Shown here one piece after another: positions 1-9,300 of a stretch of DNA of 64,000 bases. Under the pieces are notes generated by a model that made no database searches, had not been told where the DNA came from, and worked only from the letters and a program-made list of their open reading frames with translations. How positions within the stretch are numbered: the stretch's first letter is position 1; every line of letters starts with the position of its first letter. The translations under genes and the position numbers were made by a program. The DNA is from Frankia sp. R82 (GTDB lineage Bacteria > Actinomycetota > Actinomycetes > Frankiales > Frankiaceae), in NCBI RefSeq assembly GCF_023716925.1, contig NZ_JAMQQG010000045.1:1-64000 (forward strand). Direction: 5' to 3'.

Positions 1-840
1 GTTCGGCGGCGCGGCGACCGCGCCGCCCGGGACCGCCCGGGGGGACGGGCAGGGCGGGGGCGACGGCGCGCAGCCGTCGGCACCCCGACCGGCCACGCTG
101 CCACCGACGGCGACACCGCCAGTGGTGATCACCGGCACCCTCGGCAGGCTGGCCCGCGGTGGGCAGACCGTCGGGCCGGTGGATGGGCAGGTCGAGCCGG
201 CCGCGCTCGAGGCGGTGCCGCTGGAGCAGTCCCCCGGGACGGTCGGGCAGCCGCTGGTCGCTCCCGCGGCCGGGGTGCAGCTCACGCCGGGCGAGGTCGG
301 CCCGGCGCTCGGGGTGCCCGTGCCCGTGGTGGAGGTGGAAGTGGGCGTGGGGGTGGGGGTAGAGGTGGGGGTGGGAGTGGACGTGCCCGGAGTACCGGTG
401 CCGGGCGTGGGATTGGACGTCGTCGGGCCGGTGCTCGTGGTGGAGCCGCCCCCTGACGGGGTGGCCGAGGTGTGCGTGGTGCCGCCCCCGCTGCTCCCGC
501 CCCCGCCGGGGGGATTCGTGGTCGAGCTCGACCCGCCGCCCGTGGTGGGTGAGCCACCGTTCACCGGACCGCCGCCAGCGCCGGGCGGCTGCGCCGCTTC
601 GCTGGCAGCCGTGGCACCCGTGGAGCCGGTGGAGCCGGTGGAGCCGGTCGAACCGGTCGAACCGGTCGCGTCGCCGGTCGCGGCGGCGCTGATCGGGGTG
701 CCTGCGCCCGCTGGAGTACCCAGACTCGCGGCAACGCCGGCGCCGATACACAACAGCAGCACGCTCAGGAAGACGACAGCAACGGAACCACGCGATGACC
801 GATCGCCCTGGCGCATGCCGGACCGTGACACCCGAAACAT
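1..840 (-). CDS. Secreted Ser/Thr/Pro/Gly-rich low-complexity protein, 3' end outside window
   Basis: The reverse strand stays open from an ATG at 840 to the window edge (280 codons, no stop), so the C-terminus is missing. The N-terminus has a charged stretch (MFRVSRSGMRQGDR), a hydrophobic core (VAVVFLSVLLLCIGAGVAA) and an Ala/Gly-rich cleavage zone, which reads as a signal peptide or membrane anchor. Next come tandem Gly-Ser-Thr triplets from 9-bp repeats (about 618-668) and a long Ser/Thr/Pro/Gly region with a TPTPTPTSTS-type stretch, typical of a wall-spanning or glycosylated stalk. Several Cys appear near the 5' window edge. A later ATG (MRQGD) is a possible alternative start. No enzymatic domain was recognised. 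The plus-strand reading of this region is a Val/Pro-rich shadow. Confidence 0.65.
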   Translation of the reverse strand, partial: MFRVSRSGMRQGDRSSRGSVAVVFLSVLLLCIGAGVAASLGTPAGAGTPISAAATGDATGSTGSTGSTGSTGSTGATAASEAAQPPGAGGGPVNGGSPTTGGGSSSTTNPPGGGGSSGGGTTHTSATPSGGGSTTSTGPTTSNPTPGTGTPGTSTPTPTSTPTPTPTSTSTTGTGTPSAGPTSPGVSCTPAAGATSGCPTVPGDCSSGTASSAAGSTCPSTGPTVCPPRASLPRVPVITTGGVAVGGSVAGRGADGCAPSPPPCPSPRAVPGGAVAAPPN

Positions 841-1116
841 CGATCGTTTGGCCGCTCGATGGCCAGACACAGGTCGCCCCCCCGGGTGCGAACGGCAGCA
901 CGGCGATAACGGCCCGTCGACACGGATCCTCGTCGGGATGGATCGTCGTCGGCACGGACCGTTGAAAACGCGTGGTGCACGCCTGACGTAAGCGGTGGAA
1001 GCCCCACCCATACGACGGTCGATAGAATATCAGCAGACTGGCCGGAGATCCCCATCTGGGGCAACATGGACCACACGGGTCAGGGGAACCCGGCCGGGGA
1101 AGAGTCGGGGGAACTC

Positions 1117-1890
1117 GTGGAATGCGTGGCAACGTCAACGGCGGTTCAGAAAAACTTTCTGATTGTCGTATGCCTGACAGTCTGCCTTGGTTGGCTCGCG
1201 TTGTTGTCGCCGACGGCAGCCCATGCGCAGTCGAGTGGCCGCGTTGAGCTTGCGGTGACGGTGGACGGTCACGCGCTCGGCCGCGGCGACCTCGTCCTGA
1301 ACGCCGGCACGGTCGCCCGGGTCGTTGTCGGCGTGCGCAACCTGAGCCGGGTGGACGTCCCGATCGACTCGGTTCGCCTTTCCGGCACTGTGCTCGGCCT
1401 CACTTTCTTCGATTACGACACTCGGCTGCACACCACCGTCCCGGCCCTCGGCACGGCTAGCTGGACTGTTGACCTGGACATTCGCGATCTCGATGGGCGA
1501 GCTACCGGCCTCGTTCCGGTCGAGGTGGCGCTGCGCGACGCCGATCTGCAGACCGTCGCCCGCCAGTCCGGGACGGCGAACGTCCACGGTTCGCTGTTCT
1601 CGATCTACGGGCTGTTCGGGGTCGGGCTGCTGGTGCTGATGGGTCTGTTGTGGGCGGTGGCGCTGCTCCCGCTGGGCCGCCATGCCGCACCCGCGACCTG
1701 GTGGCTGCGCGGCCTGCGGTTCGTTCCCGCCGGCTGCGCGGTGGGTCTGTTCGGGGTTTTCGCCCTCTCCGCGACGCAGCTGCTGTCGCCCACCACGCTG
1801 GTCGACGTCGTGCTCACGATCGTCACGTCGGCCGTCTGTTTTGCGATCGGCGCGCTGATGCCCTGGCTGAACGGCCCCCGCCACGCCTGA
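1117..1890 (+). CDS. Exported membrane-anchored protein of unknown function
   Basis: About 257 residues. From the GTG at 1117, preceded by GGGGGAA, the protein begins with a standard signal peptide (hydrophobic core FLIVVCLTVCLGWLALL, then AAHA), so I prefer it to the upstream in-frame ATG at 1066. Residues of roughly 40-165 form a soluble, beta-rich extracellular part. Three or four hydrophobic segments follow in the C-terminal 90 residues (GLFGVGLLVLMGLLWAVALL, then two further blocks). The layout is an exported domain tethered by C-terminal helices. It is divergently arranged with the secreted protein on its left. I do not recognise a named family. Confidence 0.7.
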   Translation: MECVATSTAVQKNFLIVVCLTVCLGWLALLSPTAAHAQSSGRVELAVTVDGHALGRGDLVLNAGTVARVVVGVRNLSRVDVPIDSVRLSGTVLGLTFFDYDTRLHTTVPALGTASWTVDLDIRDLDGRATGLVPVEVALRDADLQTVARQSGTANVHGSLFSIYGLFGVGLLVLMGLLWAVALLPLGRHAAPATWWLRGLRFVPAGCAVGLFGVFALSATQLLSPTTLVDVVLTIVTSAVCFAIGALMPWLNGPRHA

Positions 1891-1949
1891 GGACAACTGA
1901 CAACTGAGGACCAGCCCGGGGCGGCGGGTTCCGGTCGGAAGGATCGTCG

Positions 1950-2792
1950 TCAGGCTCGCCCGGACGGCCGGACGACGACTCGCCCGCCGTCCGCATCGAT
2001 GATCATCAGGCGGGCCAGGCTCGCCGGGGCGATGCCGGCGGTGCCCTGCACCTGCACGTCGCCGTCGTAGCTGGCCGCCCAGGTCGCGGCGGTCTCCTCG
2101 TGCCCGTCGACGGCCTGGGCGACCAGGGTGCAGTGGCTGCCCGGGCGCACGTTCGCCAGCCGCACGGTGAAGGCGCTGCCGGCCGGGTTGGCCGCGACCC
2201 ACACCCACGCCTCGACCGGGCTGGTGGTGCTGGCCCCGGTGTACATCTGACCCGCCGGACGGGCCAGCTCCACGCGTTCGGCCGGTCGGACCGCGATCGT
2301 GATGCCGATGGTGGCGAGCACGACCACGACGAGCAGCCCCACCGACGCGACCACGGCCCGTCGACGCGCCCGACGCCGGGACCGCCGCAGCGAGGTCAGG
2401 ATCCGCCGGGTCATCTCGGCCTCGGCACCCGCACGCGCGACCAGGGGGGAACGGCCGGGTGCGACCGCGGCCAGGCCTCCGGGGGCGACCGCGTCGAGGG
2501 GTGCGGCCGGGTACGGGCGAGCCGCGGGATCCACGCGGGCCGCATCGATGACGGCGGCGATGTCGAGGTCGGCGTCGGCGAGCTCGTCGGGTTCGAGCTC
2601 GCCGGGTTCGAGGACGTCGGCCAGCTGCAGCCGGCCGAGCAGCCCGGGCAGACCGGCAAGGCTGGCCAGCTCCGCCCGACAGTCCGCGCAGCCGGCCAGA
2701 TGGTTCGCCACCGCGGCCCGGTCCGCCGGTTCGAGCGCACCCAGTACATAGGCACCCAGCGCGATGCGGGGGGCCATGCAGTCACTGGTCAT
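1950..2792 (-). CDS. Zinc-binding anti-sigma factor, RskA-like
   Basis: This 280-residue protein is predicted to hold the upstream ECF sigma factor inactive at the membrane. The N-terminal cytoplasmic domain has the zinc-finger pattern H-x3-C-x2-C (HLAGCADC). One transmembrane segment follows (AVVASVGLLVVVVLATIGITIAV, in blocks after an Arg-rich stretch), then an extracytoplasmic domain with the Trp-rich VEAWVWVAANP start typical of RskA C-terminal domains. Its ATG overlaps the sigma factor stop by 4 bp (ATGA), so the pair is translationally coupled. By family analogy the sigma factor would be released by regulated proteolysis; the signal is unknown. Confidence 0.9.
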   Translation of the reverse strand: MTSDCMAPRIALGAYVLGALEPADRAAVANHLAGCADCRAELASLAGLPGLLGRLQLADVLEPGELEPDELADADLDIAAVIDAARVDPAARPYPAAPLDAVAPGGLAAVAPGRSPLVARAGAEAEMTRRILTSLRRSRRRARRRAVVASVGLLVVVVLATIGITIAVRPAERVELARPAGQMYTGASTTSPVEAWVWVAANPAGSAFTVRLANVRPGSHCTLVAQAVDGHEETAATWAASYDGDVQVQGTAGIAPASLARLMIIDADGGRVVVRPSGRA

Positions 2793-3346
2793 GTCGCCCA
2801 CCCCCGTTCCTCCAGAGCCAGGCGCAACGCGCGCAACCCGTAGTACACCCGGGATTTGACGGTGCCGACCGGGATTCCCAGGTTCGCCGCCGCCTCGGCG
2901 ACGGACCGACCCAGGTAGTACGTCTCGACGAGCGCGGCCCGATGCTCGGCGCTGAGCGCCCGGAAAGCCTCCACCACCTGCCAGCTCTCCATCGCCCGGT
3001 CCAGCTCGTTGCCGGCCGGCAGAAACTCGAGGTTCTCCGACCCGACCTCGGCCGGCCGGGCCCGGCGCGCCCGGTGCTCGTCGACAACGATGCGGTGTGC
3101 GACGGTGAACAGCCACGGCCGCAGCGGCCGTTCGTCGGTGTCGAGCCGGCCGGCGTGCCGCCAGGCCCGCAGCAGCGTCTCCTGCAGGACGTCCTCGGCC
3201 TTCGCCCGGTCACCGGTCATCCGGGTGACGAAGGCGAGCAGCGCGGAGCCGTGTTCGGCGTACACGGCGCGCACGAACTCGGCGGCCGGGTCCTCGACCT
3301 TCGGCCCGCCGTTGCGCCCTCGCCGCCCGTGCATGCCCACCATCAC
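2789..3346 (-). CDS. ECF-family RNA polymerase sigma factor
   Basis: 185 residues, normal for an ECF sigma factor. Region 2 spans roughly residues 20-90 (FVRAVYAEHGSALLAFV, with the AEDVLQETLLRAW core-binding helix). Region 4 spans roughly 125-180 and has the DNA-binding helix-turn-helix (VAEAAANLGIPVGTVKSRV). The anti-sigma gene overlaps its stop codon, so the two form a sigma/anti-sigma operon, which usually autoregulates. The order and the partner type resemble the SigK/RskA and SigL/RslA pairs, but I do not assign a specific name. An in-frame ATG a few codons downstream (MHGRRG) is an alternative start. Confidence 0.93.
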   Translation of the reverse strand: MMVGMHGRRGRNGGPKVEDPAAEFVRAVYAEHGSALLAFVTRMTGDRAKAEDVLQETLLRAWRHAGRLDTDERPLRPWLFTVAHRIVVDEHRARRARPAEVGSENLEFLPAGNELDRAMESWQVVEAFRALSAEHRAALVETYYLGRSVAEAAANLGIPVGTVKSRVYYGLRALRLALEERGWAT

Positions 3347-3662
3347 GCATCATCGCCCGACCCGGTTCACCCGTACCGCCCACCGGGCGCAGCCTCACCA
3401 TCGGCGCTCGGGATGTGACGCGCCGAAGCATGTCGCTCATTGACACCCCGACAACCGAACGTCACCATGAGAATTCTTAACGTAACTAGCCCGGGTGAGT
3501 AACCCGGGTTCGCGGCCCATGGACCAAGGCCGACCGAGAACCGGCCAACCCGAGAAACCCGCCGGCCCGAGAACCGGCCGGCCCGGAAAGCGGACATCAC
3601 CCACGAGACAGGGTCCACCCGCAGGAGATCCCTGCCACGGGAGACCTCCGGCCGGACGGGGA

Positions 3663-3752
3663 GGCTCGTCCAGGCGGCGGGGCTCGTCCAGGCGGCGGGG
3701 CTCGTCCAGGCGGCGGGGTCCGGCCGGGCATCGGGGTCCATCCAGGCATCGG
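3663..3752. repeat. 18-bp tandem repeat, 3 perfect and 2 degenerate copies
   Basis: The unit GGCTCGTCCAGGCGGCGG occurs three times without change (3663-3680, 3681-3698, 3699-3716) and twice more in degenerate form up to 3752. It lies in the 428-bp gap between the sigma factor and the HAF protein gene, just upstream of the latter's ribosome-binding site. Further left the gap holds two CCCGGG palindromes 7 bp apart (about 3490-3508) and no convincing gene. Confidence 0.9.
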
Positions 3753-3774
3753 GGTCCGAGAGAAGGCGACACGC

Positions 3775-4983
3775 GTGCCGGACACCAGACGATCCATCCT
3801 CCGCCTCGCCGCGATCACCAGCATGAGCACTCCGTGGACGCTGGGCGGCCTCGGCCGCACCGCGGCGTTCGCCGCACCCGCTCCGCCCACCGACCCGGCC
3901 GCGCCGGTGGCCGTGCCCGGCCCGCGCTCGGATCTGTACGGGACGCTGGTCGCCGGCAACGCGGCCGGCCTGTACCTCGGGGTCTGGGGCGACAGCCCGT
4001 ACAGCTCCGTCGGCGGGGTGTGGCGGCGCGGCCAGGTGACCTTCCTGGAAGGCAGCCAGCAGCCGGTGGCCGTCAACGCCGCCGGTGTCGTCATCGGGGA
4101 CGCGGTCAGCCACTACGACCGCCGGGCGTTCCGCTGGTCCGCCGGCCATTACCAGGCACTGGACCTGCTCGGCGGGACGGACGAGCAGGGCGGTCGCCGC
4201 AGCAGCGCGCTGGCGGTGAACCCCGACGGGGTCATCGTCGGCTGGAGCACCACCGACGACCGCACGATCCGGGCCGTGCGCTGGCGTGGCACCCGGGCGG
4301 TGGACCTCGGCACGCTCGGCGGGCCGGCGAGCTCGGCGACCGCGGTCAACGCGGTCGGGCAGATCGTCGGCAGCGCCGACACCGGCGACGGCCAGTCGCA
4401 CGCCGTGGTCTGGACCGACGGGCGGATCCGCGACCTCGGCACGCTTGGTGGTCCCACCAGCGTGGCGGTCGCCATCAATGAGGCCGGGGACATCGTCGGC
4501 GCCAGCGACACCCCCGACGGCGCGCGGCGCGCGGTGCTGTGGCGCCGGGGGCGGGCAGTCGACCTGGGCACCCTGCCGGGCCTGCACAGCTCCGCCGCGG
4601 TGACGATCAACAGCACCGGTCAGGTGCTCGTGAGCGCGTCCGGGGCGACGTCCGGCGCGTTCCTGTGGCGGTCCGGCCGGCAGACCCCGATCGAGGACGG
4701 CCGCGACGACGCCACCGGGGCGGCGGACGCGGCGTCCAGCGTGGAGGTGAGCGGCCTCAACGATCACGGGGTCGTCTGCGGCGACATCTCCGCCACGGAC
4801 CGCCAGAACGGCCAGGAGATCCAGGCCTTTCGCTGGCGGTCCGGCCGGCTGCGCCGGCTCCCCTCGGCCGGCGGCGTCTTCAGCCATGCGCAGGCGATCA
4901 CCCCCGCCGGGATCGTCCTGGGTACCTCGGCGACCGCTCAGACCACCGCACCGCAGGCCGTGTGGTGGCCGTCCATACCGTAG
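3775..4983 (+). CDS. Tat-exported HAF-repeat protein
   Basis: 402 residues beginning at GTG 3775, 8 bp after AGAAGG. The N-terminus has a twin-arginine motif (TRRSILRLA) and an Ala-rich cleavage region, so export by the Tat system is likely. The mature part is built of about 45-residue repeats. Three are close to the HAF signature: AVDLGTLGG, IRDLGTLGG and AVDLGTLPG, each followed by a VN/IN-x-x-G-x-IVG turn and an AVxWxxGR strand. Such repeats are expected to form a beta-propeller-like extracellular domain. HAF proteins have no assigned enzymatic activity. The gene appears to be monocistronic. Confidence 0.88.
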   Translation: MPDTRRSILRLAAITSMSTPWTLGGLGRTAAFAAPAPPTDPAAPVAVPGPRSDLYGTLVAGNAAGLYLGVWGDSPYSSVGGVWRRGQVTFLEGSQQPVAVNAAGVVIGDAVSHYDRRAFRWSAGHYQALDLLGGTDEQGGRRSSALAVNPDGVIVGWSTTDDRTIRAVRWRGTRAVDLGTLGGPASSATAVNAVGQIVGSADTGDGQSHAVVWTDGRIRDLGTLGGPTSVAVAINEAGDIVGASDTPDGARRAVLWRRGRAVDLGTLPGLHSSAAVTINSTGQVLVSASGATSGAFLWRSGRQTPIEDGRDDATGAADAASSVEVSGLNDHGVVCGDISATDRQNGQEIQAFRWRSGRLRRLPSAGGVFSHAQAITPAGIVLGTSATAQTTAPQAVWWPSIP

Positions 4984-5032
4984 GGCCTCACAGTTACCCG
5001 TCGGCTGAGCCGTCTACCCCTCGGGTGAGCCG

Positions 5033-6067
5033 TCACCGGGGCTCGGCGAGCAGCAGGAGATACTCGAACTCGTAGCGCCCGGGGCCGCCGAGTGGGCCGA
5101 GATACTCATCGGTGGCGAATCGCAACAAAGCGGCGTCGAGGGCAGCGACGCGTTTCGGAACCGGTCCGATCCGCTCATATGCCTCGACCACGGGGGCGAA
5201 ACTCTCCCGGTACAACGCGCACCACTGCGCCGGTGACCCACCGAAATCCAGTCGGGCGGTGCGATGGTGGGTGCTCAGGCGGCGGACACCGCTGTCCGCG
5301 AACAGCGCGCGCACCCGGGCCGGATCACCCCAGACGGCCGACGCGGCCGACGCGGCCGATGCGACCGACGAGACCGATGCGGCCGGCCCGGTCGGCGGGA
5401 CGCCTTCGTGGATGGGGGCGTGCCGGTCCAACAGGGCGAACAGCCGCCCCATCGCCCCGTCCGCGGTCCAGCTGGCGATCGCGAGGGTGCCCCCTGGACG
5501 GCACACCCGCACCAGCTCGCGGGCAGCGGCAACCGGGTCGGGCGCGAACATCACGCCGACACAGGACAGCACGACATCGAACGTGTCGGCATCGAACGGC
5601 AGCCGCTGGGCATCGGCCGGCAGCCATTCCAGGGTGATCCCGCGGGCGTCGGCGGCCAAGCGGCCCCGCTCGAGCAGCGCCGGAACCAGATCGGAGGCCA
5701 CCACGTCGGCACCGGCCTGCGCCGCCGCGATCGCGGCGTTGCCGCTGCCCGCACCGACATCGAGCACCCGATGCATCGGCGTGACACCGGCCGCCCGGAC
5801 AAGGTCCCCCGCCAGACCCGCGAAGACCGGTGCAAGTGCCGCGTCGTCACCGAACTCCCACAGCTGCCGGTGCCGCACCGAGCCGGCCATCGGCGCTGGC
5901 ACCGGCACCGCGGGCCGGACCGAGGCCGCGACTCCCGCGAACCCGGCAGCCCTCGCGGATCCGGCGGACGGTCGCGATAAGGCCAGTAGCTGCGACGTCG
6001 CCTCCAGCGGCCGTGCAGTCACCGACGCCGCCGATGCCGACGCCGCCGATGCCGCCGAAACATCCAT
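5033..6067 (-). CDS. Class I SAM-dependent methyltransferase
   Basis: About 344 residues. The SAM-binding motif VLDVGAGSGN is followed by the acidic strand-2 residue (VVASDL), the LPFDADTFDVVLSCVGVMF segment and the RVCRPGGTLAIASW strand, as in the Methyltransf_11/25 fold. The substrate is unknown. Of two nearby ATGs, the second (6067) is 6 bp after AAGGAG while the first (6073) abuts it, so 6067 is preferred. Two Ala/Ser/Val-rich stretches, [13 protein letters not shown] at the N-terminus and [14 protein letters not shown] near residue 225, come from triplet-based tandem repeats (about 5335-5400 and 6010-6064) and look like expansions outside the catalytic fold. Confidence 0.88.
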   Translation of the reverse strand: MDVSAASAASASAASVTARPLEATSQLLALSRPSAGSARAAGFAGVAASVRPAVPVPAPMAGSVRHRQLWEFGDDAALAPVFAGLAGDLVRAAGVTPMHRVLDVGAGSGNAAIAAAQAGADVVASDLVPALLERGRLAADARGITLEWLPADAQRLPFDADTFDVVLSCVGVMFAPDPVAAARELVRVCRPGGTLAIASWTADGAMGRLFALLDRHAPIHEGVPPTGPAASVSSVASAASAASAVWGDPARVRALFADSGVRRLSTHHRTARLDFGGSPAQWCALYRESFAPVVEAYERIGPVPKRVAALDAALLRFATDEYLGPLGGPGRYEFEYLLLLAEPR

Positions 6068-6454
6068 GATCATCTCCTTGGAAGATCGCGGAACCGCACA
6101 TTAACCCGAATGACCTGACCGACCCCGAAATGCCGGCCACACGACTCGGACGGGCAGGAAGAAGGCCCCCTTGACAGACCCCGAAAGGCCCGTAAAGCGC
6201 TGGCGACGCCGATGTTTCCGGCATCCCCGACCCCCTACCTCCCGCACCTCCACGCAAACTCCGAACACCAGTGCCGAACACCGGCACCGAACGTCTACCC
6301 GGGCGATTATCACGCTGATTCATGGTCGCACGCCAGTGCCGAGCAGTCGGGGCGAACCGGTCAGGTAGCCGGACAGCAAAGCGTCGGCTGCGGTATAAGC
6401 ACCGGGCGACCAGCAACGTCGGACGGTCGCACCGTCACGATCTCGGAGGAGCGC
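6068..6454. other. Divergent intergenic region, no gene seen
   Basis: About 390 bp between the methyltransferase and crotonase genes. It must carry both promoters. A direct repeat of GACCCCGAAA-like sequence lies near 6121 and 6178. I see no RNA gene and no ORF with a ribosome-binding site. Confidence 0.5.
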
Positions 6455-7237
6455 ATGAGCGCGGTCACGGACATCGCCGTGGAGACCCGACCCGGCCACG
6501 TCGCGGTCGTCGAGCTCCGCCGGCCGCCGTACAACTACTTCGACGTTCCACTGGTGAGCGCGCTCGCCGAGACCTATGAGCGACTCGCCGCCGACGGTGA
6601 CGTCCGCGCAATCGTGCTGGCCGCCGAGGGCCGGCATTTCTGCGCCGGCGCCGACTTCACCGGTGCCAGTTCGTCCGCGCCGCTGACCGCCGACGAGGGA
6701 GCGCCCGCGCTCTACCGCATGGCGCTGCGACTGTTCGCCGCGCCGTTGCCGGTGGTGGCCGCGGTGCAGGGCACGGCGATCGGTGGGGGCCTGGGGCTCG
6801 CCCTGTCGGCGGATTTCCGGGTCGCGACGCCCGAGAGCCGATTCGTGGCGAACTTCGCCCGCCTCGGCCTGCATCAGGGCTTCGGCATTTCGGTGACGCT
6901 ACCGGCGGTGGTCGGCCGGCAGAAGGCCCTCGACCTGCTTTACACCGGACGGCGGGTGGACGGCACGGAGGCTTTCGAGATCGGCCTCGCCGACCGGCTC
7001 GTCGCGACCGCCGACCTGCGCGACGCCGCGGTGGAGTTCGCCACCGGCATCGCCGCGTCCGCACCCCTGGCGGTACGCAGCATCCGGGCGACCATGTGGG
7101 CCGACCTGCTGCCGGCGATCGAGGCTGTCACCGCGCGTGAATCCGCCGAGCAGGCGGCGCTGCGGGACACCGCAGATTTCACCGAGGGAACCCGGGCGCA
7201 GGCCGAGCGCCGGGAGCCCCGCTTCACCGGCGCGTAG
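6455..7237 (+). CDS. Enoyl-CoA hydratase/isomerase (crotonase) family protein
   Basis: 260 residues, the usual crotonase length, starting at ATG 6455, 4 bp after GGAGGA. The CoA-binding and oxyanion-hole elements are visible: FCAGADF near residue 63 and GTAIGGGLGLALSADFRVA near residue 105, followed by the C-terminal helices. The usual catalytic-Glu region reads ARLGLHQGFGIS, so the exact reaction (hydration, isomerisation or another acyl-CoA chemistry) cannot be named. It stands alone and is followed by a hairpin with a T-run. Confidence 0.9.
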   Translation: MSAVTDIAVETRPGHVAVVELRRPPYNYFDVPLVSALAETYERLAADGDVRAIVLAAEGRHFCAGADFTGASSSAPLTADEGAPALYRMALRLFAAPLPVVAAVQGTAIGGGLGLALSADFRVATPESRFVANFARLGLHQGFGISVTLPAVVGRQKALDLLYTGRRVDGTEAFEIGLADRLVATADLRDAAVEFATGIAASAPLAVRSIRATMWADLLPAIEAVTARESAEQAALRDTADFTEGTRAQAERREPRFTGA

Positions 7238-7277
7238 GCACCACCGGCGCCGCCACCGACGGTGGTGGTCTTTTTGC
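7238..7277 (+). terminator. Probable Rho-independent terminator after the crotonase gene
   Basis: Immediately after the stop codon, ACCACC-type and GGTGGT-type arms can pair around a GC-rich loop, followed by CTTTTTG. Position, stem and T-run fit an intrinsic terminator. Confidence 0.6.
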
Positions 7278-7857
7278 TGTTTCCCGCGTCTCTCGATATG
7301 CAGAGGGTTTGCCCCGTTCCGCGGCTCTGTGGACGACGGGCCGCCGACCTGCACCGGAGTTCCCGTCATCCGTCGCCGGACCCCTGGTTGATCCGCATGG
7401 GCCGACCCGCAGGGCAGCCGGATCCGGCATCTCGACATGCCGGCTCGGCATAATTTTCCCCCACAGGTGCCGCCAAGGCAGGGGAGCCACCCGGATGCTC
7501 GTTTCGACAAGACCCGGCGGAGCTGTCTTTCCGTGAAACGTCTCACACGACAGGAGAAGCGTCGGGGACGTTCCACCCCGCCCCCCTCCCGGGACCCTCG
7601 GCACCGTCGCGCACTCTCCCCGAAATGCGTAGCCCCCTTTTCCGGGAATGCCGGCTGACGATCGTCCGAAAAAGCCACCGGTTACCGTGTGCTGCCTCTC
7701 GATCGGCCGTGTGACGAGGCGGCCTCCGTGACCCGACCCCACCTTCGGGCCACTTTCCCGAATTCGGCTTCCCGGATTCGGCGAGGACGTCCGTCCACGG
7801 TGAACGACGGCAGGCCCGAACAACGGGCGCATGACCGGCACACGGACGGGTGAGAAA
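7278..7857. other. 580-bp non-coding gap upstream of the solute-binding protein
   Basis: No ORF here has a start with a ribosome-binding site or convincing protein character. A perfect hairpin with 7-bp arms and a 6-nt loop (CCGGCAT/ATGCCGG, 7424-7443) is followed by a short AT-rich stretch (ATAATTTTCC). The rest is presumably the promoter region of the next gene. Confidence 0.4.
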
Positions 7858-9189
7858 ATGAGACGACACCGGCGTTCACGCGCCGCGGCCACGGCCCTGT
7901 TCACCTGCGTGCTGCTCGCTGCGACCGGTTGCGGCACGCACAACACCGACGGCACACCCCGGTCCGGCGGTGGGGACACCACGACGGCCGGGTCCAGCCT
8001 GCTCGATCAGGTGGCCCACGGCGGGCCGAATCCGTGCCCGACGACGCCCGGCGTCGACCGCGACACGATCCGCCTCGGCATGGTCTACTCCGGCCCGCCG
8101 TCGAACGGTCCAGGGGCACTCGGCGGCGACCCGAGCGCGCTGTTCCGCGCCGGGGTCGACGCCCGCCTCGGCGAGCAGAACGCCCGCGGCGGCATCAACG
8201 GCCGCCGGCTGACCTACCAGCTCGAGGATGACCATGGTGTGCCCACCCGCAACGCCGTCGCCGGGCGCACTCTGACCGGTCCCGGTGACGCGCTGGGCAT
8301 CGTGCAGTTCAGCTCGGCGTCCGCCGGCGGCGCACCGGCCCTGGCCGCCGCCGGCGTGCCGGTCGTCGACGGTCAGGTCAGCGATCCCGGCGCGGCGAGC
8401 AGGCCGAACGTGTTCAGCTACTCCCGGCCGATGGGTCTGACGCCGGCGTCCAGCGGCTGGGGCGATTTTCTCTACAGCCGCGGGGCGCGCCGCGTCGCGA
8501 CCGTGGCGGTGCAGCTGTCCGACGGCACCCAGGCCATGGCCGGCGCCGCACAGGCCAGCGCCCGCGCCGCCGGCATGCGGGTCGCCGCCGCCCTGCTCGT
8601 CCCGCCCGGGTCCCTCGACGCAGACCAGTTCATCGAGCAGATTCGGGCGGCCGACGCCGACAGCGTCCTCGCCTTCGTGCCCGCGCCGACGTTCTACGCG
8701 ATCGTCACCGCGGCCCGTAACGCCAGCCTCGGTCTCACCGCCATCCTCGGCGACCAGACCACCTACAGCCAGGGCGAACTCGCCGCGGCCGGCGCCAAGG
8801 CCGCCAACGTCTACTCCTTCGTCGACTACGCCCCGTTCGAACTGGCGACCCCCGCCCACCGGCGCGTGCGCACCGCCCTGGCCACCTACGCACCGCAGGC
8901 GGCGACCCTGACCGAGGGCAACGCCCTGATCGGCTGGATCAGCGCCGACCTGATGCTCGCCGGAGTCAGCGCCGCCGGCCGCTGCCCGACCCGCGCCGCG
9001 CTGCTCGCCGCTCTGCACCACCTCGACCGCTACGACGCCGGCGGCCTGCTGCTCACCCCGATCAACCCCAGCAAGGGCCTGGCCGCCGCCACCGCCTGCT
9101 ACGACTATCTGCGGGTCAACAAGGACGGCGCGACCTTCACCCCGGTGAACACCACTCCCCGCTGCGGCCGCACCGTCACCACCGAATAA
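7858..9189 (+). CDS. Solute-binding lipoprotein, Peripla_BP_6 (Leu/Ile/Val-type)
   Basis: 443 residues. The lipobox LLAATGC near residues 20-25 follows an Arg-rich n-region, so the mature protein is a lipoprotein outside the cytoplasmic membrane. The remainder is the two-lobed type I binding fold of branched-chain amino acid or amide transporters (IRLGMVYSG start, ARLGEQNARGGINGRRL, DQTTYSQGELAAAG). No ABC permease or ATPase genes adjoin it, so it may work with a distant transporter or as a sensor. A relative lies at the right end of the window. ATG 7858 is preferred over 7831 because it places the basic residues directly before the hydrophobic core and follows GGGTGAG. Confidence 0.88.
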   Translation: MRRHRRSRAAATALFTCVLLAATGCGTHNTDGTPRSGGGDTTTAGSSLLDQVAHGGPNPCPTTPGVDRDTIRLGMVYSGPPSNGPGALGGDPSALFRAGVDARLGEQNARGGINGRRLTYQLEDDHGVPTRNAVAGRTLTGPGDALGIVQFSSASAGGAPALAAAGVPVVDGQVSDPGAASRPNVFSYSRPMGLTPASSGWGDFLYSRGARRVATVAVQLSDGTQAMAGAAQASARAAGMRVAAALLVPPGSLDADQFIEQIRAADADSVLAFVPAPTFYAIVTAARNASLGLTAILGDQTTYSQGELAAAGAKAANVYSFVDYAPFELATPAHRRVRTALATYAPQAATLTEGNALIGWISADLMLAGVSAAGRCPTRAALLAALHHLDRYDAGGLLLTPINPSKGLAAATACYDYLRVNKDGATFTPVNTTPRCGRTVTTE

Positions 9190-9300
9190 CCCCCGTCCGG
9201 AACAGCCCATACCCCAGCCAGCGGCAGCCGATGTCCGGCCGCCGGCAACCGGCGGCCGAACTCGAAAGCCCCGGCCGCCGGTGTTCAGCTCCCGGTCATA

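Noticed and set aside
122-991. Val/Pro-rich plus-strand ORF of 289 codons at the left end
   Set aside because: It is antisense to a minus-strand frame with a signal peptide and Ser/Thr/Pro/Gly repeats that continues to the window edge without a stop.
3367-4887. Minus-strand ORF of 506 codons over the HAF-repeat gene
   Set aside because: It is the antisense frame of the HAF protein, which has a ribosome-binding site, Tat signal and clear repeats.
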